26,710 nucleotides of DNA, from assembly GCF_000959725.1 (NCBI RefSeq), contig NZ_CP009319.1, forward strand, positions 1 to 26,710. Direction: 5' to 3'. A program made the translations under genes and the position numbers. The notes beneath the pieces were generated by a model. The model saw only the letters and a list, made by a program, of their open reading frames with translations. It was not told the origin of the DNA and ran no database searches. Source of the DNA: Burkholderia gladioli (lineage in GTDB: Bacteria; Pseudomonadota; Gammaproteobacteria; Burkholderiales; Burkholderiaceae). Shown here in pieces: positions 8,102 to 14,142 of this stretch. The stretch's first letter is position 1; every line of letters starts with the position of its first letter.

Positions 8102-9052
8102 ATGGGTCGCGAAGCGAATATCACTACCGAGCAGGTCGACGCAATTGCGGACGCGATGAAGGCGGAGGGTGTCAAACCGACGCTACGCGGCGTGCGTGAG
8201 CGGTTGGGGACGGGCAGTTTGGGAACCGTCGCCAAACTCTTGCAGCGCTGGAAAGCTGGGCAGGAGCGTCAGCCGAATGCGGCGCTCGCCGTTCCGCCGG
8301 CATTGCAACGTGCAATCGTGGACTGGATGGATCAGGAGCTCACTGCTGCGCGCGCGACGCTCGAAGCCGAACTCGCCGACCAGCAGCAGGCTGCAGCCGA
8401 CCTTGCGAGTGAGAACGAGCGTCAAGGTGAGTTGATCGCCGACCGCGATGCCGAGCTTGAAGCGCTGTCGATCGACAAAGCAGCTGCAGAGGGTAAGGCG
8501 ACCCAGCTCGCTGACGACCTCGACGCCGCGCGTGAAGAAGCGGCGCACGAGCGCCAGGCCGCCGAGCAGGCCCGCACTGAGCTAGCGAAGGCACTATTGC
8601 GCCTCGAGGCGATGCCGCGACTTGAAGCCGATCTTGCGGCCGTGCGTGCTGAGCTCGACCGGGAGCGTCAGGCACGCGTAGCGGCCGACCAATCTGTCGC
8701 GGTGCTTGCCGCTCAGAAGGATGATTTGAGCGCTCGCCTAGCCGACGCCGGTTCGCGGCGCGAGCGTGCCGAAGAGGCGCTGTCGACGCAGCAGCAACGC
8801 ACCGAGAAGCTAGCTGCCGAGCTTGCCGACACGCGTGCATCGCTGCAGGCAACCGAAGCCCGCGCGAAGGCGTTTGAGCGCGAGGCAGCCACTGCTACAG
8901 CCGACGCCGAGCGCGCTCGCTCGGATGCGAAATCGGCCGGCGAGCAAGCCGCTTCGTTGCGGGGCCAGCTCGAGGCCGTGAGATCCGCGACGCCGGCACC
9001 GGCGCCAGAGCCGACACAACGTCGTGCCGGTACCAAGCGTGCTGGGCAGTGA
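8102..9052 (+). CDS. kfrA: KfrA-type DNA-binding coiled-coil protein
   Basis: The product is 316 residues. The N-terminal domain (about 1-60, ITTEQVDAIADAMKAEGVKP and GSLGTVAKLLQRWK) matches the KfrA DNA-binding domain. Residues about 75-290 form one long Ala/Glu/Arg-rich coiled coil, and the tail is basic and proline-containing. KfrA proteins bind plasmid promoter DNA, form filament-like assemblies and contribute to plasmid stability, possibly as a scaffold for partition complexes. GTGAGG precedes the ATG at a good distance, directly after the operator repeats. A GC-rich hairpin lies 30 bp after the stop. Confidence 0.93.
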   Translation: MGREANITTEQVDAIADAMKAEGVKPTLRGVRERLGTGSLGTVAKLLQRWKAGQERQPNAALAVPPALQRAIVDWMDQELTAARATLEAELADQQQAAADLASENERQGELIADRDAELEALSIDKAAAEGKATQLADDLDAAREEAAHERQAAEQARTELAKALLRLEAMPRLEADLAAVRAELDRERQARVAADQSVAVLAAQKDDLSARLADAGSRRERAEEALSTQQQRTEKLAAELADTRASLQATEARAKAFEREAATATADAERARSDAKSAGEQAASLRGQLEAVRSATPAPAPEPTQRRAGTKRAGQ

Positions 9053-9081
9053 TCACGCTTTTGCAGGCGCGGTGAAAGTCA

Positions 9082-9106
9082 GGCGGGAGAAAGACGTGCT
9101 CCCGCC
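9082..9106 (+). terminator. Hairpin downstream of kfrA
   Basis: GGCGGGAG (9082-9089) pairs with CTCCCGCC (9099-9106) around a 9-base loop. There is no T-tract after it, so factor-independent termination is uncertain, but the position between kfrA and the opposing gene fits a terminator. Confidence 0.5.
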
Positions 9107-9116
9107 TCTGCGAGCG

Positions 9117-9368
9117 TTAATGCGGGCGGATAAGAGCTGCTATCGAGGCCCCAAAATCGTGAATATCTTGTGGGGTAATAATTCCAAAGTGTGTTGCAGT
9201 CGCGAAGCTACCCACAACACTAATCAGGAGTATTACGAGGGTCACTTGGCGTCGCCGGATGGCTGCTTCTTTTCCAAACGGATCGGATGATTTACAGCTG
9301 GGGTTGCCGCATTCCTTCGCGGTTTTGCTGAGCGTATTGCCGCATTCTCTGCATTGGTAGACTTTCAT
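9117..9368 (-). CDS. Small zinc-ribbon membrane protein
   Basis: The product is 83 residues. An N-terminal zinc ribbon (YQCRECGN and ECGNPSC; four cysteines in the first 25 residues) is followed by one clear transmembrane helix (about 41-60, VTLVILLISVVGSFATATHF) and a short tail. Function is unknown. It shares its layout, zinc ribbon then membrane segment, with the neighbour at 9449-9730, although the two sequences are not obviously homologous outside the ribbon. It is the last gene on this strand after the T6SS cargo cassette, separated by 80 bp that include the palindrome at 9426-9447. Confidence 0.7.
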   Translation of the reverse strand: MKVYQCRECGNTLSKTAKECGNPSCKSSDPFGKEAAIRRRQVTLVILLISVVGSFATATHFGIITPQDIHDFGASIAALIRPH

Positions 9369-9425
9369 GATTTAGTGCTTGGCGTCGTCGAGGATTGATC
9401 GTGGGGGGCGATGATGAGAGTAACA

Positions 9426-9447
9426 ACTCAACTCAAATGAGTTGAGT
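9426..9447. repeat. Palindrome of the TGAGTTGA motif, copy B
   Basis: ACTCAACTCA, then AA, then TGAGTTGAGT. On the opposite strand it equals the core of copy A at 6291-6318. It sits at the very 3' end of the zinc-ribbon gene 9449-9730. Having two copies next to gene ends but far from par suggests either terminators or dispersed binding sites of the partition RHH protein. Confidence 0.8.
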
Positions 9448-9448
9448 G

Positions 9449-9730
9449 TTATGTCCGGTATCGGCGCTTGAAAATCACGCGGTTGCGAGTCGCCCAAGCG
9501 ATCAGGGCGCAGAGCCCCCCACCCGTTACCACCCAGATCCCGATTCCCACAAAATTGGGCAGGTGAGGGAAAGTGGTGCCGGCCTTGCGCATCAGATAGA
9601 AACCGATGATTAGCGCAATCACGTAGAGCGCCGGGTGCGCGCCGTAATGCAGTTCAGCCTGGCAGCCGCGACATACGCGAGCGCCGTTCGGGACGCGGTT
9701 GTGGCAGTGTGGGCAAATCAGTTCGCTCAT
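9449..9730 (-). CDS. Zinc-ribbon membrane protein in the effector/immunity operon
   Basis: The product is 93 residues. The N-terminus is a zinc ribbon (LICPHCHNRV and VCRGCQAEL, two CxxC pairs). Two hydrophobic segments follow (about 33-47 and 62-80) and then a basic tail (RNRVIFKRRYRT). The ATG overlaps the stop of the DUF3396-type gene (ATGA), so it is translated with the effector/immunity cassette. Such coupling suggests a job in immunity or effector handling at the inner membrane, but no family with a known function is recognised. Confidence 0.75.
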   Translation of the reverse strand: MSELICPHCHNRVPNGARVCRGCQAELHYGAHPALYVIALIIGFYLMRKAGTTFPHLPNFVGIGIWVVTGGGLCALIAWATRNRVIFKRRYRT

Positions 9731-10878
9731 GATGTCCTGTTATTTGCTTGATTTACGTCCCCCGCCGATGGGAGTTTCGGTGTCTTGTGCAGTTCGACCC
9801 AGTAGGCGTTGATGCGATCCGGTTCGACGTCGAGCCGGTGAAGCCACGTTTCGGTCGCGACCTGCGTGTTCAACAGCGGCGCGGTGCTTGTCGCCGTTCC
9901 TGTCTGCAGGGTGCCGAGCGCATCGACAATGATCGGGCGCAAAGCGTTGTTCAGCAGCACGTATGCGGGCGGGGGGGCAGGGGGATGGCCTTGCTCGCCA
10001 GCAATACCGGTTTGCGGCGCGACACCGGCCTGAATGATCAGGCCGCCGTGGTCGTAGGGCTGCTTGCGGAACCAGTCCGGCGGCAGGCTCAGTTTGTCTA
10101 CTCCCCCCAACTCCCGCACCAGGTCGGCATTGATCGCCGTTAGCCAGTCCACCGTCTTGATGCGGTCGGTGAGCCGGCGGAGATTCCGACGCATCGGGTC
10201 ACCGACGTCCAGCCCTGGCCCAAATTTTCGCGCCCAAAAATACTCTGACGCTTCGTTCGGGCCGCGCTGCAACAGCGACAGGTTTGCGGCATATCCAGCG
10301 TGACCATACACGGCGTCGAGCTCGTCGACGGCTTGCGCGAAGAGCGGCTGAAACACGTCCGGGCAGAGCGTCAGGAAGGCCTGCGGTACAGAGAACGTCG
10401 CGACGTCGAGGCCGCGATTCATCGACGCCTGCCAGTCCTCAAGGCAGAAGGTCGAGAATTCCATCGTGCTGGCCCCTTGTTTGTCCTCCGCATTGGAGAG
10501 GGCCAGTACGAACGGAGCATCAGCCGGGATGCTCATCGCCAAGGAGGCGAACGATGGCCCCTTTCTCAGTTCGACCGGTTGCTTTCCGTCCTGGTACAGC
10601 CATCTGAGCGGCGAGCCTTTGGACGGGGCGCGTCCGGCGGCCGTCTCGGCGACGCGCTGGTAAGTCTGCAGCGCATCGTCGTATCGCTGGTAGCAGGCGA
10701 CGAGCGCCTTGCGTTTGGCCGGCGTGTACCCGCCCTTGAAGTAGATAACAGCACGCACGGCGAGGGCCGCACCTACGATCGCGCGCTGGTGCTTCGGCTC
10801 GAACGCGCCGAACGGAAGCGTGCCGGCTCGATTCGGGTCGTTGGCCCACGCGATCAATTCGTCCTTCGTCATTGGCAT
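9727..10878 (-). CDS. DUF3396-like (type VI immunity family) protein
   Basis: The product is 383 residues and soluble. The middle part (LALSNAEDKQGASTMEFSTF, and EYFWARKFGPGLDVGDPM near 216-234) matches my memory of DUF3396 proteins, a family found as cognate immunity proteins (TsiV type) next to VRR-NUC T6SS nucleases. It begins 5 bp after the nuclease gene and is coupled to it. The likely job is to bind and neutralise the nuclease in the producing cell. The ATG at 10878 or the second one at 10872 could be used. The family assignment is by recall, not by search. Confidence 0.75.
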   Translation of the reverse strand: MPMTKDELIAWANDPNRAGTLPFGAFEPKHQRAIVGAALAVRAVIYFKGGYTPAKRKALVACYQRYDDALQTYQRVAETAAGRAPSKGSPLRWLYQDGKQPVELRKGPSFASLAMSIPADAPFVLALSNAEDKQGASTMEFSTFCLEDWQASMNRGLDVATFSVPQAFLTLCPDVFQPLFAQAVDELDAVYGHAGYAANLSLLQRGPNEASEYFWARKFGPGLDVGDPMRRNLRRLTDRIKTVDWLTAINADLVRELGGVDKLSLPPDWFRKQPYDHGGLIIQAGVAPQTGIAGEQGHPPAPPPAYVLLNNALRPIIVDALGTLQTGTATSTAPLLNTQVATETWLHRLDVEPDRINAYWVELHKTPKLPSAGDVNQANNRTS

Positions 10879-10883
10879 GATGC

Positions 10884-11615
10884 TTACCAGGGAATCGGAG
10901 ATGGAGGGAGCGACGGTGGTATGAGCGGCGGAAACAGGCTGCCCGAGCGCGCATTGGAGCCGCCACCGAGGATGCTCTCAAGGTCCGTTTGAGTCTGCTT
11001 TGCAGACGATCGCTGAGATTGCTCGTCGGCGTCACCGCAGCCGCAATCATCCGGGGTGATGCCGGCGTACTTCGATTCGTCGCCAGCGATGTCCATGTAC
11101 GCGGCTTCCTGCGTCTTCGAAAATTCGTCGGGTGGGAATTTCATTTCTACCACCTTCTTGATGTTCGACTGCACAGGCGGTTGGGACGGGTCGTTCACGA
11201 TGACAACGTCGGGCCGGCGGAACCACGTTTTGTCCTCGGTTTTATACGCGTCCATGCCGCCCGGCCAGTATTTTTGAATCCACGCTGGCAGCCACGGATG
11301 CGGGGTTGACGGGTCCGATGCGCGCATGATCGGGGTCGGTGGCTCATCCCGCATGTCGTACGAAACTTCTGGCAGGTACGGTGTCGTTTGGCCGGTCACC
11401 GCTTTCGAAGCGAGGTTCTTTGCTCGCAGTCGCTGCGCGACGCACGACTGACGGAGGATCTTCGCATCGCGACTGTAGACGCCGATCGCTTTGCAGCGAC
11501 ATAGAGCGTCGCAGAGCACTGCGAGGTCTTCCGGGGATAGGTTGCCCTTGGTCAGCCCGACTTGCGTTGTTCGCCCGCTGCCGGCCCCCATGTTGCCGGA
11601 TGCCGAAGTGGTCAT
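10884..11615 (-). CDS. VRR-NUC domain nuclease, probable T6SS effector
   Basis: The product is 243 residues. The core RRPDVVIVNDP (Asp136), VVEMKF (Glu157, Lys159) and Gln169 give a PD-(D/E)xK nuclease active site of the VRR-NUC type. The N-terminal region (about 25-75) is cysteine-containing (LCDALCRCKA), and the C-terminal 60 residues are Ser/Gln/Pro-rich and low in complexity (PPLIPPSLPPSPIP). VRR-NUC proteins paired with PAAR and DUF3396 genes are known antibacterial T6SS effectors that cut DNA of rival cells. The ATG overlaps the PAAR stop (ATGA). All the active-site residues I can place are intact. Confidence 0.82.
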   Translation of the reverse strand: MTTSASGNMGAGSGRTTQVGLTKGNLSPEDLAVLCDALCRCKAIGVYSRDAKILRQSCVAQRLRAKNLASKAVTGQTTPYLPEVSYDMRDEPPTPIMRASDPSTPHPWLPAWIQKYWPGGMDAYKTEDKTWFRRPDVVIVNDPSQPPVQSNIKKVVEMKFPPDEFSKTQEAAYMDIAGDESKYAGITPDDCGCGDADEQSQRSSAKQTQTDLESILGGGSNARSGSLFPPLIPPSLPPSPIPW

Positions 11616-12145
11616 GCGTTGCTCGCCGGGCCAGATTGTTCGAAGGTGAGCGACGCCGCCTGATGGCTGCTTAGCCAGCCCGTATGGCCGTTGGCATCCG
11701 TTGTGCCCTGGATCGTTTGCCCGTCGGCCGACGTGACGGTGTAGGGGTGATTCGATAGAGGGGTGCGTGACGCATCGTCGACGAGCTGGAAGCGCCCACG
11801 ATAGGCCCCGTCGCCCTGCGCGGCCGTCTGCGCAAGTACGCTTTTCCCGGCGCCGACTGGAGCGCCCGCGCCCGACGTTGGCGACGCTGTGGCCGTGCTT
11901 TGCGAAGCGATGAGGGTTGCGCCGCAGGCGGTCTTATCTCCCTCCGACGCGACCGGGCGACCGTCGAACGTCATGCCTAGGTTCTTGACGTCGACGATGG
12001 GGTAGACCCCGCCGCACTTCGGGCAGGACACCATGTCACCGAGGAGGGCAAGCGGTCGACCGTCGACCTTGTTGGTAGGCGTGCAGGTCAGGACCTTGCC
12101 GCCGTGCGAGGTCGTGTCCCCCTCGCGGATAAATGCAAAACCCAT
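11612..12145 (-). CDS. PAAR-domain T6SS spike-tip protein with C-terminal extension
   Basis: The product is 177 residues. Residues 1-85 form a PAAR domain: REGDTTSHGGKVLT, a CPKCGG motif (Cys41, Cys44), DGRPVASEGDKTACGATLIA (Cys74). PAAR proteins sharpen the VgrG spike and carry effectors. A linker (about 86-112, Ala/Ser/Thr/Gly-rich) leads to a beta-rich C-terminal domain (YRGRFQLVDDASRTPLSNHP, then DANGHTGWL). This resembles the transthyretin-like extensions that recruit effectors. ATG 12145 is preferred to the TTG at 12151 on codon and spacing (AGGGGA upstream). It is coupled to the nuclease gene by a 4-bp overlap. Confidence 0.88.
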   Translation of the reverse strand: MGFAFIREGDTTSHGGKVLTCTPTNKVDGRPLALLGDMVSCPKCGGVYPIVDVKNLGMTFDGRPVASEGDKTACGATLIASQSTATASPTSGAGAPVGAGKSVLAQTAAQGDGAYRGRFQLVDDASRTPLSNHPYTVTSADGQTIQGTTDANGHTGWLSSHQAASLTFEQSGPASNA

Positions 12146-12181
12146 ATGCAAATCCCCTGTCGGATCTATCAGGTCGCCACG

Positions 12182-12841
12182 TTATTTGCCGAAGTCGCTC
12201 GCTTCGATCCAGCCGTCGCTCGCGAGCACGAGCATCGTGCGTCCCTTTTGGTGGTCAGCGAGCTGAGAGGCGAGTCCCGTATACACCTGCCGTACCTCGT
12301 CAGACTTGGCCCAGGCCGGCACATCCACGGTGCTGAACGTGTATGACACCTCCGACATGGTGGAGCCCAGCGCATTCGACGGTTGCGTGAACCGGACGAC
12401 CTCATCTACCTTGTAGCGGCCGGCGCACAGATCCGTACCTTTGCCGTCGGGGTTCGCCAACGCCTTTTTGCCGTCAGCCGTCAGGTCGTAGAGCTTCGCC
12501 GGCACTTCTTTGGGGGTAGCAACAAAGGTCCACGAAGGCTTCGTGGTGCCATCCTTGACGCTCAATAGACCGGCCTTCACGAGCACTTCGAGGGGGCGGG
12601 TATTGTCGGCGTTCAGCTTGTCGGTTTGCTGCTGACTGCGATAGTTATTCGGTGACTCAAGGGCAACGGCGATTGGATAGGTATTACCGACCATGAAGCC
12701 GCCTGGCTTGATCGAAACGCAGGTTTTCGCCAGATGGGTGTTGATCGCCTTTTCGAAGTTACTGTTGTTTGCGTCCTTGGAAGAACCGCAGGCGGTGAGA
12801 AGAACGGCGAGTGCAAGCGAGGAGAGAGCGGATTTTTTCAT
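12182..12841 (-). CDS. Lipoprotein of unknown function upstream of the PAAR gene
   Basis: The product is 219 residues. The start at 12841 gives a textbook lipoprotein signal (MKKSALSSLALAVLLTACGSS) with the lipobox cysteine at 17. The mature part is soluble and mainly beta/alpha, with one further cysteine pair (TCVSIKPGG and DLCAGRY) that could form a disulfide in the periplasm. It lies 36 bp upstream of the PAAR gene on the same strand and may belong to the cassette. Periplasmic protection or adaptor functions are possible, but I do not recognise the family. In-frame upstream sequence is not part of the protein. Confidence 0.82.
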   Translation of the reverse strand: MKKSALSSLALAVLLTACGSSKDANNSNFEKAINTHLAKTCVSIKPGGFMVGNTYPIAVALESPNNYRSQQQTDKLNADNTRPLEVLVKAGLLSVKDGTTKPSWTFVATPKEVPAKLYDLTADGKKALANPDGKGTDLCAGRYKVDEVVRFTQPSNALGSTMSEVSYTFSTVDVPAWAKSDEVRQVYTGLASQLADHQKGRTMLVLASDGWIEASDFGK

Positions 12842-12959
12842 GAAATCGTTTTTCAAATCATCAGCGGAATGGGCCCGCCGCAAATCTACCGCATGGTTGC
12901 CTGCACAGGCAACGTTATGTCGTCCGTTAATCGGTTTGAATAACGGCAGTTCTTAATGC
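12842..12959 (-). promoter_or_regulatory. Probable promoter region of the T6SS cargo operon
   Basis: A 118-bp gap upstream of the lipoprotein gene contains an inverted repeat GTTGCCTG-CA-CAGGCAAC (12896-12913). It could be an operator for the cargo operon or a terminator hairpin for the upstream 12960-13262 gene. No clear -35/-10 pair stands out. Confidence 0.4.
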
Positions 12960-13262
12960 TCAATGCATCGCCAATCCATGTCGGACTGAGACAGTATATT
13001 GATCGATAATCGCCCTCATCGCGGCATGATCCTGTCGGTGCCACCGCAGCAGCCGGCGATCGTCATCGCACTGTCGTAAAACTTTCTCCAGCTCTTGCAC
13101 GGATGCTGCATTCGGCTCGCGCTCCGCGCGTCCTTTTCGGATGCGGTTTGACACGATGCTGAACATCGTGTCGATTAGGTCTTCAGCAAGCTCAAAATCG
13201 CTTAGCTGATCGTCAGTCAAAGCGCCGGCTGGGACGCTGCCGGCCCGATCCATCATGCTCAT
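12960..13262 (-). CDS. Small hypothetical protein in the oriT-proximal operon
   Basis: The product is 100 residues, charged and helical (EDLIDTMFSIVSNRIRKGR, then LEKVLRQCDDDRRLLRWHRQDHAAM), with no membrane segment. Its ATG overlaps the stop of the 13259-13549 gene (ATGA), so the two are co-translated and transcribed away from oriT. An accessory role in mobilisation is suggested by position only. Confidence 0.7.
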   Translation of the reverse strand: MSMMDRAGSVPAGALTDDQLSDFELAEDLIDTMFSIVSNRIRKGRAEREPNAASVQELEKVLRQCDDDRRLLRWHRQDHAAMRAIIDQYTVSVRHGLAMH

Positions 13263-13549
13263 CGGCGTGTTTCCAGAAGGTGCTTTCGAAGCGTCGGCGT
13301 TGCTTCATCGAGGCGTTCACCGCGCAGCACATCGGCTATCTGTTGGATCGACATTCCACGTGCTTTCAAGGTTTCCACTTCGGCGCGCAGAATCGCCACG
13401 CCTTCCCGCTTTTTTCTGTCCGCCGCCCTGCGTTTTTCACTGGCCTTGCTGGCCTCGATTTGCTCGCACGAGAGCGGTGGAAACTCGGCATCGATCTCGG
13501 CAAGCATCGCTTTGACCTGACCGACCGTGAACCGTTTTTCGTTTGTCAT
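13259..13549 (-). CDS. Putative oriT-associated DNA-binding protein (TraK-like position)
   Basis: The product is 96 residues. A basic, strongly helical middle (ASEKRRAADRKKREGVAIL) is followed by a helix-turn-helix-like end (ARGMSIQQIADVLRGERLDE, then TLRKHL). It is transcribed divergently from the MobC-like and relaxase genes across the oriT region, as traK is relative to traJ-traI in IncP plasmids. Binding to oriT DNA is inferred. The ATG at 13549 is chosen because it begins the recognisable protein; the frame upstream covers oriT. Confidence 0.65.
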   Translation of the reverse strand: MTNEKRFTVGQVKAMLAEIDAEFPPLSCEQIEASKASEKRRAADRKKREGVAILRAEVETLKARGMSIQQIADVLRGERLDEATPTLRKHLLETRR

Positions 13550-13833
13550 TGCGGTTGGCCTTTCGAGTGCCGGCAAAGTGTCGGCGAAATACGATTTCGT
13601 CTTATGTTTCAAGCTTTCGGAATGGTATCGCTTAAAACGGCAACGTGCTATACCATCTGCACTGCGGTTGAGTGTAACAGGATGGCCCTTGTCTGACACA
13701 TGGAACTTCGTTCCCGTGCAGCCAAGGAACGCCAGCCCGTTCGGCGCTTCGCTTCTCACAGGCCGGCTCATCCTGCCAGGGCGCTGCCCTGGACCCGTTG
13801 ACCGGCGCTTAGCGCCTATTGGGAGGACCGGCT
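13550..13833 (+). other. oriT region with putative nic site
   Basis: This 284-bp non-coding stretch lies between divergent mobilisation genes. The core CATCCTGCC at 13769-13777 matches the MOBP/IncP nick consensus (ATCCTG|C), placing the likely nick after 13775. A 7-bp-arm inverted repeat CCAGGGC-GCT-GCCCTGG (13776-13792) starts at the nick. Two more (GGAAC/GTTCC at 13702-13714, GAACG/CGTTC at 13727-13742) lie upstream and could be binding sites of the RHH accessory protein. The relaxase reads away from the site, as expected. The nick position is inferred. Confidence 0.8.
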
Positions 13834-14142
13834 ATGCCGTTCGCAGTGAAAGGCGCGGAGGCGCTGACCGAGAAAATCGCCGTGCGGCTGACGCCGGACG
13901 AGAAGGCACGTTTGCGTGACGACGCCGAGCTCGCCGGCGTGAGTGTTTCGGAGCTCGTGCGCCGCCGCTACTTCGGGCGGCCTATCGTCGCCAACACCGA
14001 CATGGTGATGGTGCGCGAGCTGCGCCGCATTGGCGGCTTGCTGAAGCACATTCACAACACGACGGACGGCGTGTACAGCCGCGAGACTGCGCAGGCCCTC
14101 GTGGAGGTCACCGGGCAGATCAAGAAGCTGAGCGAGACATGA
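13834..14142 (+). CDS. MobC/TraJ-like relaxosome accessory protein (RHH)
   Basis: The product is 102 residues. The N-terminal part (TEKIAVRLTPDEKARLRDDAELAGVSVSELVRRRYFGR) is a ribbon-helix-helix DNA-binding domain of the MobC/NikA/TraJ type. The C-terminal part (MVMVRELRRIGGLLKHIHN, then VEVTGQIKKLSE) is the usual helical tail. Such proteins bind oriT and load the relaxase. The ATG at 13834 is preceded by GGGAGG (13821-13826), while an earlier TTG lies in the ribosome-binding site itself. Its stop overlaps the relaxase ATG (ATGA). Confidence 0.9.
   Translation: MPFAVKGAEALTEKIAVRLTPDEKARLRDDAELAGVSVSELVRRRYFGRPIVANTDMVMVRELRRIGGLLKHIHNTTDGVYSRETAQALVEVTGQIKKLSET

Noticed and set aside
8340..8852. 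Open frame antisense to kfrA
   Set aside because: It is a shadow of the repetitive Ala/Glu/Arg codons of the coiled coil. The composition is Arg/Ala-dominated and there is no independent start signal.
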